This document shows positions 16,973 through 25,689 of a stretch of 63,359 bases of DNA, one piece after another (position 1 is the first letter of the stretch; each line of letters begins with the position of its first letter). A model generated the notes under the pieces. That model made no database searches. It was not told the DNA's origin and saw only the letters and a program-made list of their open reading frames with translations. Made by a program: the position numbers and the translations under genes. The stretch is from positions 1 through 63,359 of the forward strand of contig QIAM01000034.1 of assembly GCA_003225555.1 (NCBI GenBank), in the 5' to 3' direction. Origin of the DNA: Acidobacteriota bacterium (lineage in GTDB: Bacteria; Acidobacteriota; Terriglobia; Terriglobales; Acidobacteriaceae).

Positions 16973-19690
16973 ATGCGACCCTTTCGGGCCTCGGTGCTGT
17001 TCTTTGCCTTCTTGTCTCTGTCCCTGCTATCGACCTTAACGTTTGCCGTTCAGCCTGACCGCATCGCGGGTGCGATCGATTCGGGCGCGGTGGTCCGGCT
17101 GAAGGGCAATGTGCACGGGTTGGCGCGCAGGGACTTTGACCTTGGCCGCGTGCACGGCGCCGAGCCCATGAGCGGCGTGTCGCTGGTGTTCAAGCCTTCG
17201 GCAGCCCAGCAGGCTGCGCTCGACAAACTGCTTAAGGAACAGCAGCAGCGTTCTTCGCCGAACTATCACAAGTGGCTGACGCCGGCTCAGTTCGCCGACC
17301 GTTTCGGAATGAGTCGAAGCGACATCGAGAAAGTCACTGCATGGTTGCAGTCGCAGGGTTTCACGGTGACCAGAGTGGCCAACAGCCGCAATCAAGTCTT
17401 CTTCGAGGGGACGGTCGCGCAGGTTGAGTCCGCGTTCCGCACCGAGATTCATAGCTACCTCGTGGATGGCAAAGTGCACTTTGCCAACGCCACGGAGCCT
17501 TCCGTGCCAGCTGTGCTTTCGGGGATGACGATCGGAGTGCAGCATTTGCATAACTTCCAGCCCAAGCCGAGAGTGAACGTTCGCACGGAAATGGCGATGG
17601 GCGTGGAGCCGCGTTTCACTTCCAGCATCTCCGGCAATCATTTTCTGGTACCTGATGACTTCGCCACCATCTACGATCTGCAGGCTTTTTACTCCGCCGG
17701 AGTCGATGGTGCGGGCCAGACAATCGCCGTCATAGGTCAGAGCGCCATCAACCTGACCGACATTCATCATTTCCGCACCGCCGCGAACCTTCCCACGAAC
17801 GATCCATCTCTGGTGCTCGTGCCGGGCAGCGGCAACTCCACCGTCTGCGCGGGGGATGAAGGCGAATCCGATTTGGACCTGGAATGGACTGGCGGCATCG
17901 CGAAGAACGCGGGCATCATCTTTGTATATGCAGGTCCAGGAACAGGGAGAACGTGCGACACTCGAACGTGGGGTGCGTTTGACGCTCTGCAGTATTCCGT
18001 CGACCAGAACATCGCAGGATTTATCAGCAGCAGCTATGGAAACTGTGAAGCGAATATCGGTTCCTCATTTGCGAACAGCATGCAACTATCGGCGCAGCAG
18101 GCGAACTCTCAGGGGCAGACGATTATCTCAGCGTCAGGCGATTCTGGCGCGGCTGACTGCGATTTCCGTGTGAGTACAGCCACCCACGGGTTTGCGGTGG
18201 ATATTCCCGCCGCTATTCCTGAAGTGACCGGCGCTGGTGGTTCCGAGTTTAACGAAGGCAACGGCAGTTACTGGAGTTCCACGAACAATGCCGATAGTGG
18301 GTCCGCTCTCTCCTACATACCAGAAATAGCTTGGAACGATACGTCGCTCGATCCCAACATTTCGGCGTCCGGCGGTGGCGCCAGCATTTATTTCTCGAAA
18401 CCAAGCTGGCAGGTTGGCGTCGGTGTTCCTGCTGACACCAAGCGCCATGTTCCTGATATCTCAGCCAGTGCTTCGGCCGACCACGATGGGTATTTGTTTT
18501 GCACCGAGGATGGAGCGCCACTACCGACTTGCACGAACGGTTTCCGGGCCAGCGATCAAAGTTTGGCGGTAGTCGGGGGAACCTCCGCAGGCGCACCGAC
18601 TCTGAGCGCAACCATGGCGCTGGTCAATCAGTACCTGGGCAATATCCCGCCGTTCGGCGGACTGGGTAACATTAATCCAAAACTCTACCAGCTTGCCGCG
18701 AGTCACCCCCTTGCGTTCAATGATGTGACCACGGGCGACAATATTGTCCCCTGTACGCAGGGAACAACGAATTGTCCCGCTTCGAGCCCATTCCAGTACG
18801 GGTTCACTGCTGGCGTTGGCTACGACCAGGTCACGGGTCTCGGCTCGATTAACGCTTTTGAGCTGGCATTGGCGTGGGCTGCCACCCTGCTGCCGACTAC
18901 GACCACTGTGTCGTCTTCTGCAAGTCAACCTTTTGAGGGGCAGAGCGTCACACTGACAGCCAACGTCACTCCGTTGGCAGCGAAGTCGGCCGGCTATGTC
19001 AATTTTTACAACGGAACAGCTTTCCTCAATACCGTACCATTGGACATGAATGGGGTGGCTAAGCTTGATACAACCTCACTGCCGCACGCAACGAACAGCA
19101 TTACGGCAAGCTACGCGGGTAATGGGACTTATTTGAATTCGACTTCGTCGCCGGTCACAGTCACCGTAGTGCCAGCATTTACGCTGGCTCCCGGCGTGGC
19201 AACGATCACTATGGTGCAGGGCGGAACTGACAGCTCGGCCACCGTCGCGGTGACGCGGGCCAGCGGATTCACCGACGCGCTTACGTTTACTTGCTCCAGT
19301 CCGGCTTCGGAGTCGACGTGTACGGTTAACCCTTCGGGAGCAACGACGCAGAACTCGGTCTCTTTGACGGTCACAACTAGAGCTCCGACGGCACAGTTGC
19401 GTCGGCCCTTGGATCGAGGCACGCAGATCTTTTATGCGGTCTTACTGCCTGGCGTGTTAGGTATATTGCTGGCAGGGGGATCGTCCAATCGAGCGCGTCA
19501 CGCTATGCGCATGCTCGCGCTGATAGGCGTTCTCGGATTTTCGACCCTCTGGATGGGGGCCTGCGGCGGTGGCAGCAAGCCCAAGGACCCTGGAACACCC
19601 AAAGGAAATTACACCCTCACCATCAAGGGGACTACCAGTGGCTCAAGTCCCGCTAGCGGATCAACGACTATTCAGCTGCAAGTGAACTAA
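16973..19690 (+). CDS. Secreted S53 sedolisin-type serine peptidase with C-terminal Ig-like region
   Basis: 905 aa. A signal peptide (1-25) precedes a pro-kumamolisin activation domain (about 30-190). The peptidase domain shows ESDLDLEW (about 295-302, Glu and Asp of the triad), GGTSAGAP (about 531-538, catalytic Ser) and the calcium-site region FNDVTTGDN to GYDQVTGLG (about 580-620). Two Ig-like repeats follow (about 640-830), then a hydrophobic segment, a lipobox-like WMGACGG and a Gly/Ser-rich end, a tail common in acidobacterial secreted proteins. GGAG lies 7 nt before the ATG. It likely degrades proteins outside the cell at acidic pH. A strong terminator follows at 19711. Confidence 0.9.
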   Translation: MRPFRASVLFFAFLSLSLLSTLTFAVQPDRIAGAIDSGAVVRLKGNVHGLARRDFDLGRVHGAEPMSGVSLVFKPSAAQQAALDKLLKEQQQRSSPNYHKWLTPAQFADRFGMSRSDIEKVTAWLQSQGFTVTRVANSRNQVFFEGTVAQVESAFRTEIHSYLVDGKVHFANATEPSVPAVLSGMTIGVQHLHNFQPKPRVNVRTEMAMGVEPRFTSSISGNHFLVPDDFATIYDLQAFYSAGVDGAGQTIAVIGQSAINLTDIHHFRTAANLPTNDPSLVLVPGSGNSTVCAGDEGESDLDLEWTGGIAKNAGIIFVYAGPGTGRTCDTRTWGAFDALQYSVDQNIAGFISSSYGNCEANIGSSFANSMQLSAQQANSQGQTIISASGDSGAADCDFRVSTATHGFAVDIPAAIPEVTGAGGSEFNEGNGSYWSSTNNADSGSALSYIPEIAWNDTSLDPNISASGGGASIYFSKPSWQVGVGVPADTKRHVPDISASASADHDGYLFCTEDGAPLPTCTNGFRASDQSLAVVGGTSAGAPTLSATMALVNQYLGNIPPFGGLGNINPKLYQLAASHPLAFNDVTTGDNIVPCTQGTTNCPASSPFQYGFTAGVGYDQVTGLGSINAFELALAWAATLLPTTTTVSSSASQPFEGQSVTLTANVTPLAAKSAGYVNFYNGTAFLNTVPLDMNGVAKLDTTSLPHATNSITASYAGNGTYLNSTSSPVTVTVVPAFTLAPGVATITMVQGGTDSSATVAVTRASGFTDALTFTCSSPASESTCTVNPSGATTQNSVSLTVTTRAPTAQLRRPLDRGTQIFYAVLLPGVLGILLAGGSSNRARHAMRMLALIGVLGFSTLWMGACGGGSKPKDPGTPKGNYTLTIKGTTSGSSPASGSTTIQLQVN

Positions 19691-19710
19691 GAAGGCGTGC
19701 ATGAGGTTGA

Positions 19711-19742
19711 GCGTCCCGCTCTCTGGCGGGGCGCTTTTCTTG
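19711..19742 (+). terminator. Rho-independent terminator of the sedolisin gene
   Basis: GCGTCCCGC and GCGGGGCGC form a 9-bp stem (one G-T pair) around a 6-nt loop, followed by TTTTCTT. It starts 21 nt after the stop codon. Confidence 0.8.
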
Positions 19743-20081
19743 CTTAGGCCTGCAAGTCTTCGGCGGATTGGGCGAGGCCGAAGATGGTTCGGACATTTCA
19801 GGCGTCCCTCGGGACGCGTTCTTTCTGATTCACCGTCTTGTGCGACTCTGGAAGAGCGGCCGTTCCAGGGCCGCGTAAGCCATCCGGATCAGGGGCGGCT
19901 TTAGCCGTGGTGGTCGTCTCCGTGGTGACGCCGGGAAAACCATCCACCGGGGCTGAAGTCTCGTCACATGAAGGCACGCTTGACGCGGCGCTGAAGCGTC
20001 CGCTCTTCCACGATACTGCATACGTTCGTGCTCCAACCTTCTGTAGGTCCCATGCTTTCCCGGGGCCAGCGGCCCCTTCGC
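19743..20081. other. Intergenic region holding an inverted-repeat element
   Basis: This convergent spacer between the sedolisin and the AraC regulator carries no credible gene. Its main content is the 162-bp inverted-repeat element at 19849-20010. A short perfect palindrome (GCGTCCC/GGGACGC) lies just upstream at about 19803-19818. Confidence 0.6.
19849..20010. repeat. 162-bp MITE-like element with 31-bp imperfect terminal inverted repeats
   Basis: The outer 11 bp are perfect: TGGAAGAGCGG at 19849-19859 and CCGCTCTTCCA at 20000-20010. The inversion continues to about 31 bp with a few mismatches (left CCGTTCCAGGGCCGCGT, right complement ACGCTTCAGCGCCGCGT). Inside is a second loose inversion around GGCGGCTTTAGCC and GGGGCTGAAG. 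It encodes no protein. A decayed miniature transposon or large REP-type element is likely; no target duplication was recognised. Confidence 0.65.
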
Positions 20082-20903
20082 TTACGCCTGCAGGGCTCTG
20101 CGGAACTGGGCTGGGGTGGTGCCGGCTAGTTTACGAAAGACGCGGGTGAAGTGGCTTTGGTCGGCGAAGCCGCAGTCGGCGGCGATGGCGGCGAGGGGAT
20201 GGTCCCAGCCGCGGAGGAGGTCGCAGGCGGCGCGGATGCGCAGGCGCTGCAGGTAGTCTCCGGGCGTCTGTTGCTCGACGCTGCGAAAGACGCGGGCAAG
20301 ATGAACGGGATGGACTCCGGCGTCGCGCGCCAGGTCGCGCATTCTCAGATTTTCGCGGAACTCGTCTTGGAGGCGGTCTTTGACGCGTGACAGCCAGTGG
20401 GGTGCGGTTTTCTCTGGTGTAGGTTTCGAAATCGCGGACAACATTTCAAGTACATGACTTTCGAGAAGCAATGGATCGACGGTCTGGGACTTGAAGGCAG
20501 AATAGAGGCGGAGTCCGGGCCAGAGGATCGATCCGGCGCCGCGATCAAGTTGCGTCGTATTGGGCGGGCTCATATCCAGTTCGCGCAGGTGCTGGCCGCG
20601 GAGTTCGACGGTGAAGAAAGACGCCCTGGCTGGGCCGATCACGGTGGAGTGCGCGATGCCGGAGGGATTGAAGGTGGCGGTGAAGGGGCTAAGCTCTTCG
20701 AGGCGTCCGTGGTCTCCTTCGAGATAGTCTCCGTTCAGGACGACTGTGAAATAGGCGAGCTCGTGCTCGTGGCGCGGGACGCTGCGGGCACAGGGCTGGC
20801 GCAGTTCGGAGAGCAGCACTTCGTCGGTGCGCAAAGTGGTTTCGATACGAGAGTAGAACTCGCCTCCGCGGAGGAGTTTGCCGGGATCGTGGGCGGTGGG
20901 CAT
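20082..20903 (-). CDS. AraC-family transcriptional regulator
   Basis: 273 aa. The N-terminal part (about 1-160) has the RHEHELAYFTVVLNG-type cupin sensor pattern. The C-terminal 100 residues form two helix-turn-helix motifs with MRDLARDAGVHPVHLARVFR and a second helix pair containing IAADCGFADQSHFTRVFRKLAGTTPAQFR, the canonical AraC/XylS ending. It is a single gene, convergent with the sedolisin. Target genes are not indicated by the sequence; the ligand is unknown. The start ATG at 20903 has no obvious Shine-Dalgarno. Confidence 0.9.
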   Translation of the reverse strand: MPTAHDPGKLLRGGEFYSRIETTLRTDEVLLSELRQPCARSVPRHEHELAYFTVVLNGDYLEGDHGRLEELSPFTATFNPSGIAHSTVIGPARASFFTVELRGQHLRELDMSPPNTTQLDRGAGSILWPGLRLYSAFKSQTVDPLLLESHVLEMLSAISKPTPEKTAPHWLSRVKDRLQDEFRENLRMRDLARDAGVHPVHLARVFRSVEQQTPGDYLQRLRIRAACDLLRGWDHPLAAIAADCGFADQSHFTRVFRKLAGTTPAQFRRALQA

Positions 20904-21076
20904 GGGGCGTCAGCGTCAGACCTCAGGCGTCGGACGTCTCTCCATCAGACTGGCTGGGACGTAATTGGTCAACTGGCGGGGATGTTTAATTTGTTCAAGA
21001 CTGTAGGGTGTCGGGTATCTACAATCCGGGACGAAAGCTGTGCTTGATCAGTGTGGCATTGTGTCTGATCCGCGCG

Positions 21077-21119
21077 AGATCCTTCGCTCCGCCTGAAGTG
21101 CGGCTGCGCTCAGGATGAC
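21077..21119. repeat. Dispersed repeat, GATCCTTCG...CTCAGGATGACG family, copy 1
   Basis: The unit begins GATCCTTCGCTCC and ends GCGCTCAGGATGACG, with outer arms (ATCCT/AGGAT) able to pair. Related copies lie at 25597-25637, 46816-46855 and 59121-59182, all intergenic. No coding content. Confidence 0.65.
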
Positions 21120-21202
21120 GCCGCGGTGGTGGCGGTGGGAGTGCGGTGAGGGTGGGAGTGCGATGCGCAACTTCTCCACCAAAATTTCGCGATGGAGGTT
21201 TT

Positions 21203-21781
21203 ATGAAACGGATTCTGTTGGCTGTGGTGGTATTTGCGTTGTGTTTGGTGGGGGCGGGACCCGTAGATTCGTCGAAGATGCAATATGACGAGAAGGGTAA
21301 TTTGTTGCGTCCGGCGGACTATCGTGACTGGATGTTTCTTTCGGCGGGCTTTGGGATGAACTACAGTCCGGAGCCGGGAAGCCATGAGATGTTCACGAAT
21401 GTGTTTGTGCAACGCTGGGCTTATCAGCAGTTTCTCAAGAGCGGGAAATGGCCGGAGCAGACGGCGTTTGTGATTGATGAGCGGGATGCGGAGAGTAAAG
21501 GATCGATCAACAAGAAGGGGCACTATCAGACGGATCTGATGGGACTGGCGGTCGAGGTTAAGGATTCAGCGCGGAATCCGGACAAGTGGGCTTATTACGC
21601 ATTTGACGCCAACGGGAAGACCGCTGGGGCTATGCCGAAGGGCAATGGCTGCTGGTCCTGCCACGACGAGCATGCCGCGGTGGAGCATACATTTGTGCAG
21701 TTTTATCCCACGCTGAAGCCGGTGGCCAAGAAGTTTGGGGTGTACAACGAGGCCCGGGAGAAAGTTCAGGACGCGAAGTGA
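21203..21781 (+). CDS. Cytochrome P460-family c-type heme protein
   Basis: 192 aa starting at ATG 21203 with GGAGG 4-5 nt upstream; the frame is open further upstream but without such a site. A signal peptide (about 1-20) sends it to the periplasm. The domain contains one c-type heme site, CWSCH (about 149-153), near the C-terminus, preceded by a beta-rich body with WPEQTAFVIDER and KWAYYAFD, as in cytochrome P460-like proteins. Characterised members oxidise hydroxylamine or bind NO; function here is not shown. It is monocistronic and convergent with a GH32 gene 14 nt away. Confidence 0.78.
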   Translation: MKRILLAVVVFALCLVGAGPVDSSKMQYDEKGNLLRPADYRDWMFLSAGFGMNYSPEPGSHEMFTNVFVQRWAYQQFLKSGKWPEQTAFVIDERDAESKGSINKKGHYQTDLMGLAVEVKDSARNPDKWAYYAFDANGKTAGAMPKGNGCWSCHDEHAAVEHTFVQFYPTLKPVAKKFGVYNEAREKVQDAK

Positions 21782-21795
21782 TGATCGTGTCCGTC

Positions 21796-23316
21796 TTAGC
21801 TCGTAAGCCGGTCCGGCGAGATCGGCTTGATGGGCCACAGGTCGATTGAGGTCACGGGCGTGCGGGGTTGCAGCAGGATTTTCAGCGGAGTTTTGGGCGC
21901 GATGTAGATGCGCTCGGTGATGACGGCTGTTTCGTTGGCGAACAGCTCCAGCACGGAGCCATCCACGAAGAGACGAAGGCGGAGTGGTTGGCCTGCGGGT
22001 GCGGTGAGCGCGGCGTGGGTTTGGTTAATGCTTAGCTCACGCCCGGTGTCTGCGGCCCGATAGGCAATAGTGGCGAAGGGCTCGTCAGCCTCTGAGCGGA
22101 GCTCGAGCGAGAGTGGATGATTGGCGTCGGGAACGAAGGTGATTTGCAACTCCCCGGCGAGATTGTGAATGCGCATCGCTGCCAGAGACTTGACCGCAGG
22201 GGCGGTCTCCAGAGGACCGCGAATCTGTGCGGCCTCGCCGCGAAGCATCTCAACCGCGGGTGCGGGAATCATGCGCAGGACTCGGTCGTCTGCCAGTGTT
22301 AGCACTCGGGGCAGGCTCATCACGCCGGCCCATCCGGCGGCGCGGTAATCTTTCTCGGGGCGGGTTTCGGGAATCCATCCCCAGAGGATGCGATTGCCGT
22401 CGCGGTCAATCATGGTGCGGGCGGCGTAGTAGGAGCCGGATTCGACCGTCCCTTCTTCCTGGGGATGGAATCGCTGCTCGCGATAGTCGCCGACTTTCCA
22501 GAAGACTTTGCCCTTGGTCGAGATCAGAAGGACATGGCAGTCGCCCAGGGGGAAGAAGTCGGGACACTCCCACATTTCTCCACTGTCGACGGGGTTCGTG
22601 GATTTCGCGCTGCCTGGTTGGCCTTCCAGCAAGGGATGTACATAGGTCCACGTCCGGAGATCTGGTGATCGATACAGCAGAATCACGCCGCCCTTGCCTG
22701 TGACGCCGGAACCGAGGACCATCTTCCATTCTTTTCCTTCACGCCACAGACATGGGTCGCGAAATCCGGTGACGGAAAGTCCGGCAGGCGGGCTTTCGAG
22801 AATCGGCTTGGGCAACTTCTGCCAGGTACGCATGCTGTCGTGCGAGACCGCGAGGCATTGCGTTTCCCGCCAGGTGTGCGAACCATCTTTTAGTGTTGCC
22901 TCGGACGGGGACGACGGTGGGGCGACTCCGGTATAGATCGCTGTGGGTGTGCCGCGATCTAAGACGATGGCGCCGCTGAAGACTCCGTCACGGTCGTAAC
23001 CGTTTTGTGTGGGGGCGATCGCGATGGGTTCGTGATGCCAGTGAATCATGTTGGGACTGGTGGCGTGTCCCCAATGCATCGATCCCCAGAAGGCGCCGTT
23101 AGGGTTGTACTGGTAGAACATGTGGTACCGGCCGTCGAAGTAGATCGGGCCGTCGGGATCGTTCATCCAGTTGGCGGCGGGGAGCAAGTGGAATTGCGGG
23201 CGCAGGGGATCGAGAGCCAGTGCGGAATTGTTCTTGGCGGCGGACGCCCACTTTGGTGTAGACAAGGTCGCAGCGCCGAGTCCGGCCATGAAAGTGCGGC
23301 GAGAGAGATTCCGCAT
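21796..23316 (-). CDS. Tat-exported GH32 fructan hydrolase (levanase/invertase type)
   Basis: 506 aa from the ATG at 23316, which has GAGG 6 nt upstream and starts a Tat signal (SRRTFM at 5-10, Ala-rich stretch to about 27). The GH32 five-bladed propeller motifs are present: NWMNDPDG (49-56, nucleophile Asp53), FRDP (185-188, transition-state Asp187) and WECPD (249-253, acid/base Glu250). The C-terminal beta-sandwich (about 370-500) ends with DGSVLELFANE. It should cleave beta-fructosides such as sucrose, inulin or levan outside the cytoplasm. The open frame continues 16 codons upstream without support. Confidence 0.93.
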   Translation of the reverse strand: MRNLSRRTFMAGLGAATLSTPKWASAAKNNSALALDPLRPQFHLLPAANWMNDPDGPIYFDGRYHMFYQYNPNGAFWGSMHWGHATSPNMIHWHHEPIAIAPTQNGYDRDGVFSGAIVLDRGTPTAIYTGVAPPSSPSEATLKDGSHTWRETQCLAVSHDSMRTWQKLPKPILESPPAGLSVTGFRDPCLWREGKEWKMVLGSGVTGKGGVILLYRSPDLRTWTYVHPLLEGQPGSAKSTNPVDSGEMWECPDFFPLGDCHVLLISTKGKVFWKVGDYREQRFHPQEEGTVESGSYYAARTMIDRDGNRILWGWIPETRPEKDYRAAGWAGVMSLPRVLTLADDRVLRMIPAPAVEMLRGEAAQIRGPLETAPAVKSLAAMRIHNLAGELQITFVPDANHPLSLELRSEADEPFATIAYRAADTGRELSINQTHAALTAPAGQPLRLRLFVDGSVLELFANETAVITERIYIAPKTPLKILLQPRTPVTSIDLWPIKPISPDRLTS

Positions 23317-23385
23317 GGAGTGCCTCGCGGCCTCCAATGTACACAAAGGGAGTAGTCGTTCCAACTAGAGATCAAGGTCAAAGGC

Positions 23386-23410
23386 GGCGGACAGGAGTGT
23401 CCGCCCCACA
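23386..23410. repeat. GC-rich palindrome, GCGGRC-AGG family, copy 1
   Basis: GGCGGACA and TGTCCGCC form an 8-bp stem around GGAG, followed by CCCACA. Related palindromes lie inside mutL (24238-24261, also followed by CCACA) and at the end of gluQRS (27643-27665). This copy is intergenic, between the GH32 gene and mutL. Confidence 0.65.
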
Positions 23411-23481
23411 CGGGCAAGGCTCCTTTGCTTTTACTGCCCTATCTGCGAAACTGGCCACTGGACACCGGCCACTGACACACC

Positions 23482-25521
23482 ATGGGTAAAATCCACGTTC
23501 TCTCCGAGGTTGTTGCCAACAAGATTGCGGCTGGCGAGGTGGTGGAGCGTCCGGCGTCGGTGGTGAAGGAGTTGCTGGAGAATTCGCTCGACGCGGGAGC
23601 GACGCGGATCAAGATCAGCGTGGAGGCGGGCGGGAAGAGGCTTATCCAGATTACGGACAACGGGTGCGGGATGGTGCGGGACGATGCCATGCTGGCATTT
23701 GAGCGGCATGCGACTTCGAAGATTAAGGATGCGGAAGACTTGTTGAGCGTGGGGACGCTGGGATTTCGCGGAGAGGCGCTGCCTTCGATTGCGTCGGTGT
23801 CGCGGTTGCGGCTGGAGACTTGCGCCGCGGACGATGCGGCGGGGACCGTGGTCGAGATCAATGGCGGGAAGATTGCGCGGGTGGAGGAGGCAGGGCTGCC
23901 GCTGGGGACTTCGATTACGGTGCGCGACCTTTTCTTTAACACGCCAGCGCGGAAGAAATTTCTGAAGGCGGAGTCTACGGAGTTGTCGCATATTGCGTCT
24001 TTGGTGACGCACTATGCTCTGGCGCACCCGGAGAAACATTTTGAGTTGCATTCGGCGACCAATGCGATGCTGGTTGCGCCTCCGGTGGCGGGCTACAGCG
24101 AGCGCGTGTACCAGGTGTTTGGCAAGGAGACTCTGGATCAGTTAATTCCGGTGGCGGCGGTGCAGCCGTTGGAACATGTAGGGTTGCCGCAGCCTCCACC
24201 GTGGCGGCGGGAGGTGAAAGATGAGGAGGGGGAGGAAAGCGGGCGAGGCGCCCGCTCCACATCACCTGGCGAGATGCGGATTCATGGGTTTGCTTCGAAG
24301 CCGGAGATTCAGAAGCTGAATCGGAACTCGATTTTTGTGTTTGTGAATGGGCGTTTGATTCGGGACCGGCTGGTGCAGCATGCCTTGACTGAGGCTTACC
24401 GGAACATTATTCCGCCGACCGTTTATCCCGTGGTACTGCTGTTTCTGGAGTTGCCGGCGGGCGAGGTGGATGTGAATGTGCATCCGTCGAAAACTGAGGT
24501 GCGGTTCCGGCAGCAGACGGTGATGCATGACTTTGTGCGGAATACGGTGCGGGCGGCGCTGATGAAGGCGCGTCCGGTACCGCAGTTCATGAGGGAGATT
24601 CGGGCGCATGCTACGGCTTCGGCGGGGCTGACGCCGGGGGCGCGGGATTGGGAGGCTTCGTCCGGGATGGCAGGCGATGTGTCAAAGGCCCCACTTCTCG
24701 CAGGAGACGCGAGAAATCGGGCACCCTATGGCCCTGCGACTGGCGGGGGATTTGCTTTGCAGGCTCCGGTTGCGCCGGCGATGTCAGCGCGCTTGCGGTT
24801 CGAAGGAGGAATTGCGGTCGAAGCGAATGCGGCGCTTCCGGTGGCGCGGGGGCTGGAGTCTCTTCCTATTGCTCCCGCGATTCCGGATCACGGTTGTGCG
24901 CCGGCTTTGGATGTTCATGAAGAAGAGCCCACGCTGGCTTCGTTGACCACGTTGCGGCCGCTGGGGCAGATTCGGAATTCGTTCATCCTGGCGGTGAATG
25001 AAGATGGACTCTGGATCATTGATCAGCACGTGGCGCATGAGCGTGTTCTATTCGAACGTGTGTTGAAGCAGCGTGCGGCGCACCGGGTGGAAAGCCAACG
25101 GCTGCTGATGCCGATTGTGCTGGAACTTTCTCCGGCGCAGCAGGCGGTGTTTGCCGAAATTTCGGATGAACTGCTGCACAACGGATTCGAGGCGGAGCCC
25201 TTCGGGGCGCGCAGCGTGGCAGTGAAAGTTGCGCCTGCTGGTGTGGACGCGGCCGCGGTCGAGCACATGCTGCATGAATTGCTCGATCAGATTTCGCGCG
25301 AAGAGCAGTCGTTGAATCTGGAAAAGATTCGCGGGCGGATTGCCGCGTCAATTGCTTGCCACGCCGCCATCAAGGTGAACATGCCGCTGGAGCAGAACAA
25401 GATGGACTGGCTGCTGGCCGAACTGGCGAAGACCGATCATCCAATGTCTTGCCCGCATGGACGGCCGGTGGTGCTGCGGTATTCTGTGAAGGATATTCAG
25501 AAGGCGTTCAAGAGGATCTAG
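23482..25521 (+). CDS. mutL: DNA mismatch repair protein MutL (endonuclease-type)
   Basis: 679 aa. The N-terminal GHKL ATPase shows ELLENSLDAGA, TDNGCGM and GFRGEALPSI. The C-terminal dimerisation domain carries the endonuclease motif DQHV-AH-E-RVLF-E (A to V in the usual DQHA), ACHAAIK and CPHGRP, so it is predicted to nick DNA as in organisms without MutH. The linker between the domains (about residues 235-470) contains two short palindromic insertions, encoding EESGRGARSTSP and LLAGDARNRAPYG, both in frame. No Shine-Dalgarno is visible; the start abuts a degenerate CACTGGCCACTG repeat. Standalone gene. Confidence 0.96.
   Translation: MGKIHVLSEVVANKIAAGEVVERPASVVKELLENSLDAGATRIKISVEAGGKRLIQITDNGCGMVRDDAMLAFERHATSKIKDAEDLLSVGTLGFRGEALPSIASVSRLRLETCAADDAAGTVVEINGGKIARVEEAGLPLGTSITVRDLFFNTPARKKFLKAESTELSHIASLVTHYALAHPEKHFELHSATNAMLVAPPVAGYSERVYQVFGKETLDQLIPVAAVQPLEHVGLPQPPPWRREVKDEEGEESGRGARSTSPGEMRIHGFASKPEIQKLNRNSIFVFVNGRLIRDRLVQHALTEAYRNIIPPTVYPVVLLFLELPAGEVDVNVHPSKTEVRFRQQTVMHDFVRNTVRAALMKARPVPQFMREIRAHATASAGLTPGARDWEASSGMAGDVSKAPLLAGDARNRAPYGPATGGGFALQAPVAPAMSARLRFEGGIAVEANAALPVARGLESLPIAPAIPDHGCAPALDVHEEEPTLASLTTLRPLGQIRNSFILAVNEDGLWIIDQHVAHERVLFERVLKQRAAHRVESQRLLMPIVLELSPAQQAVFAEISDELLHNGFEAEPFGARSVAVKVAPAGVDAAAVEHMLHELLDQISREEQSLNLEKIRGRIAASIACHAAIKVNMPLEQNKMDWLLAELAKTDHPMSCPHGRPVVLRYSVKDIQKAFKRI
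24238..24261. repeat. GC-rich palindrome copy 2, in frame inside mutL
   Basis: AGCGGGCG and CGCCCGCT form a perfect 8-bp stem with loop AGG, followed by CCACA. It is translated within the MutL interdomain region as part of ESGRGARSTSP, near the end of the ATPase half. Confidence 0.65.
24689..24726. repeat. REP-like palindrome in frame inside mutL
   Basis: The unit reads CCCCAC, then TTCTCGC, a 7-nt loop, GCGAGAA, then a GGGCACCC end. The 7-bp inner stem is perfect and the outer C-rich and G-rich arms pair partly. Architecture, loop length and the CACCC tail match the palindrome inside murC at 61201-61241. It is translated in the flexible MutL linker. Confidence 0.7.
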
Positions 25522-25688
25522 CTGTCAGCTTTCAGCTGTCAGCTATCAGCCCAACCGATGGTTTGTACGTTTATTCTGCGACTGGTGTGGTCTGGGAGAT
25601 TCTCCCCCCTGAAGAGCGGCTGCGCTCAGAATGACGCCGTTTGTGATCTAGCTGAGAGCTGATGGCTGAAAGCTGATAGCTGTTTTTT
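25522..25688. repeat. Inverted repeat pair flanking a dispersed element, ending in a T tract
   Basis: Right after the mutL stop, a run of CAGCTNTCAGC words (25522-25552) faces its reverse-complementary counterpart at about 25648-25681, which ends in TTTTTTT. Between them lies copy 2 of the GATCCTTCG...CTCAGGATGACG repeat (25597-25637). The outer arms could form a long imperfect hairpin and, with the T tract, may terminate mutL transcription. Confidence 0.6.
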
Positions 25689-25689
25689 T

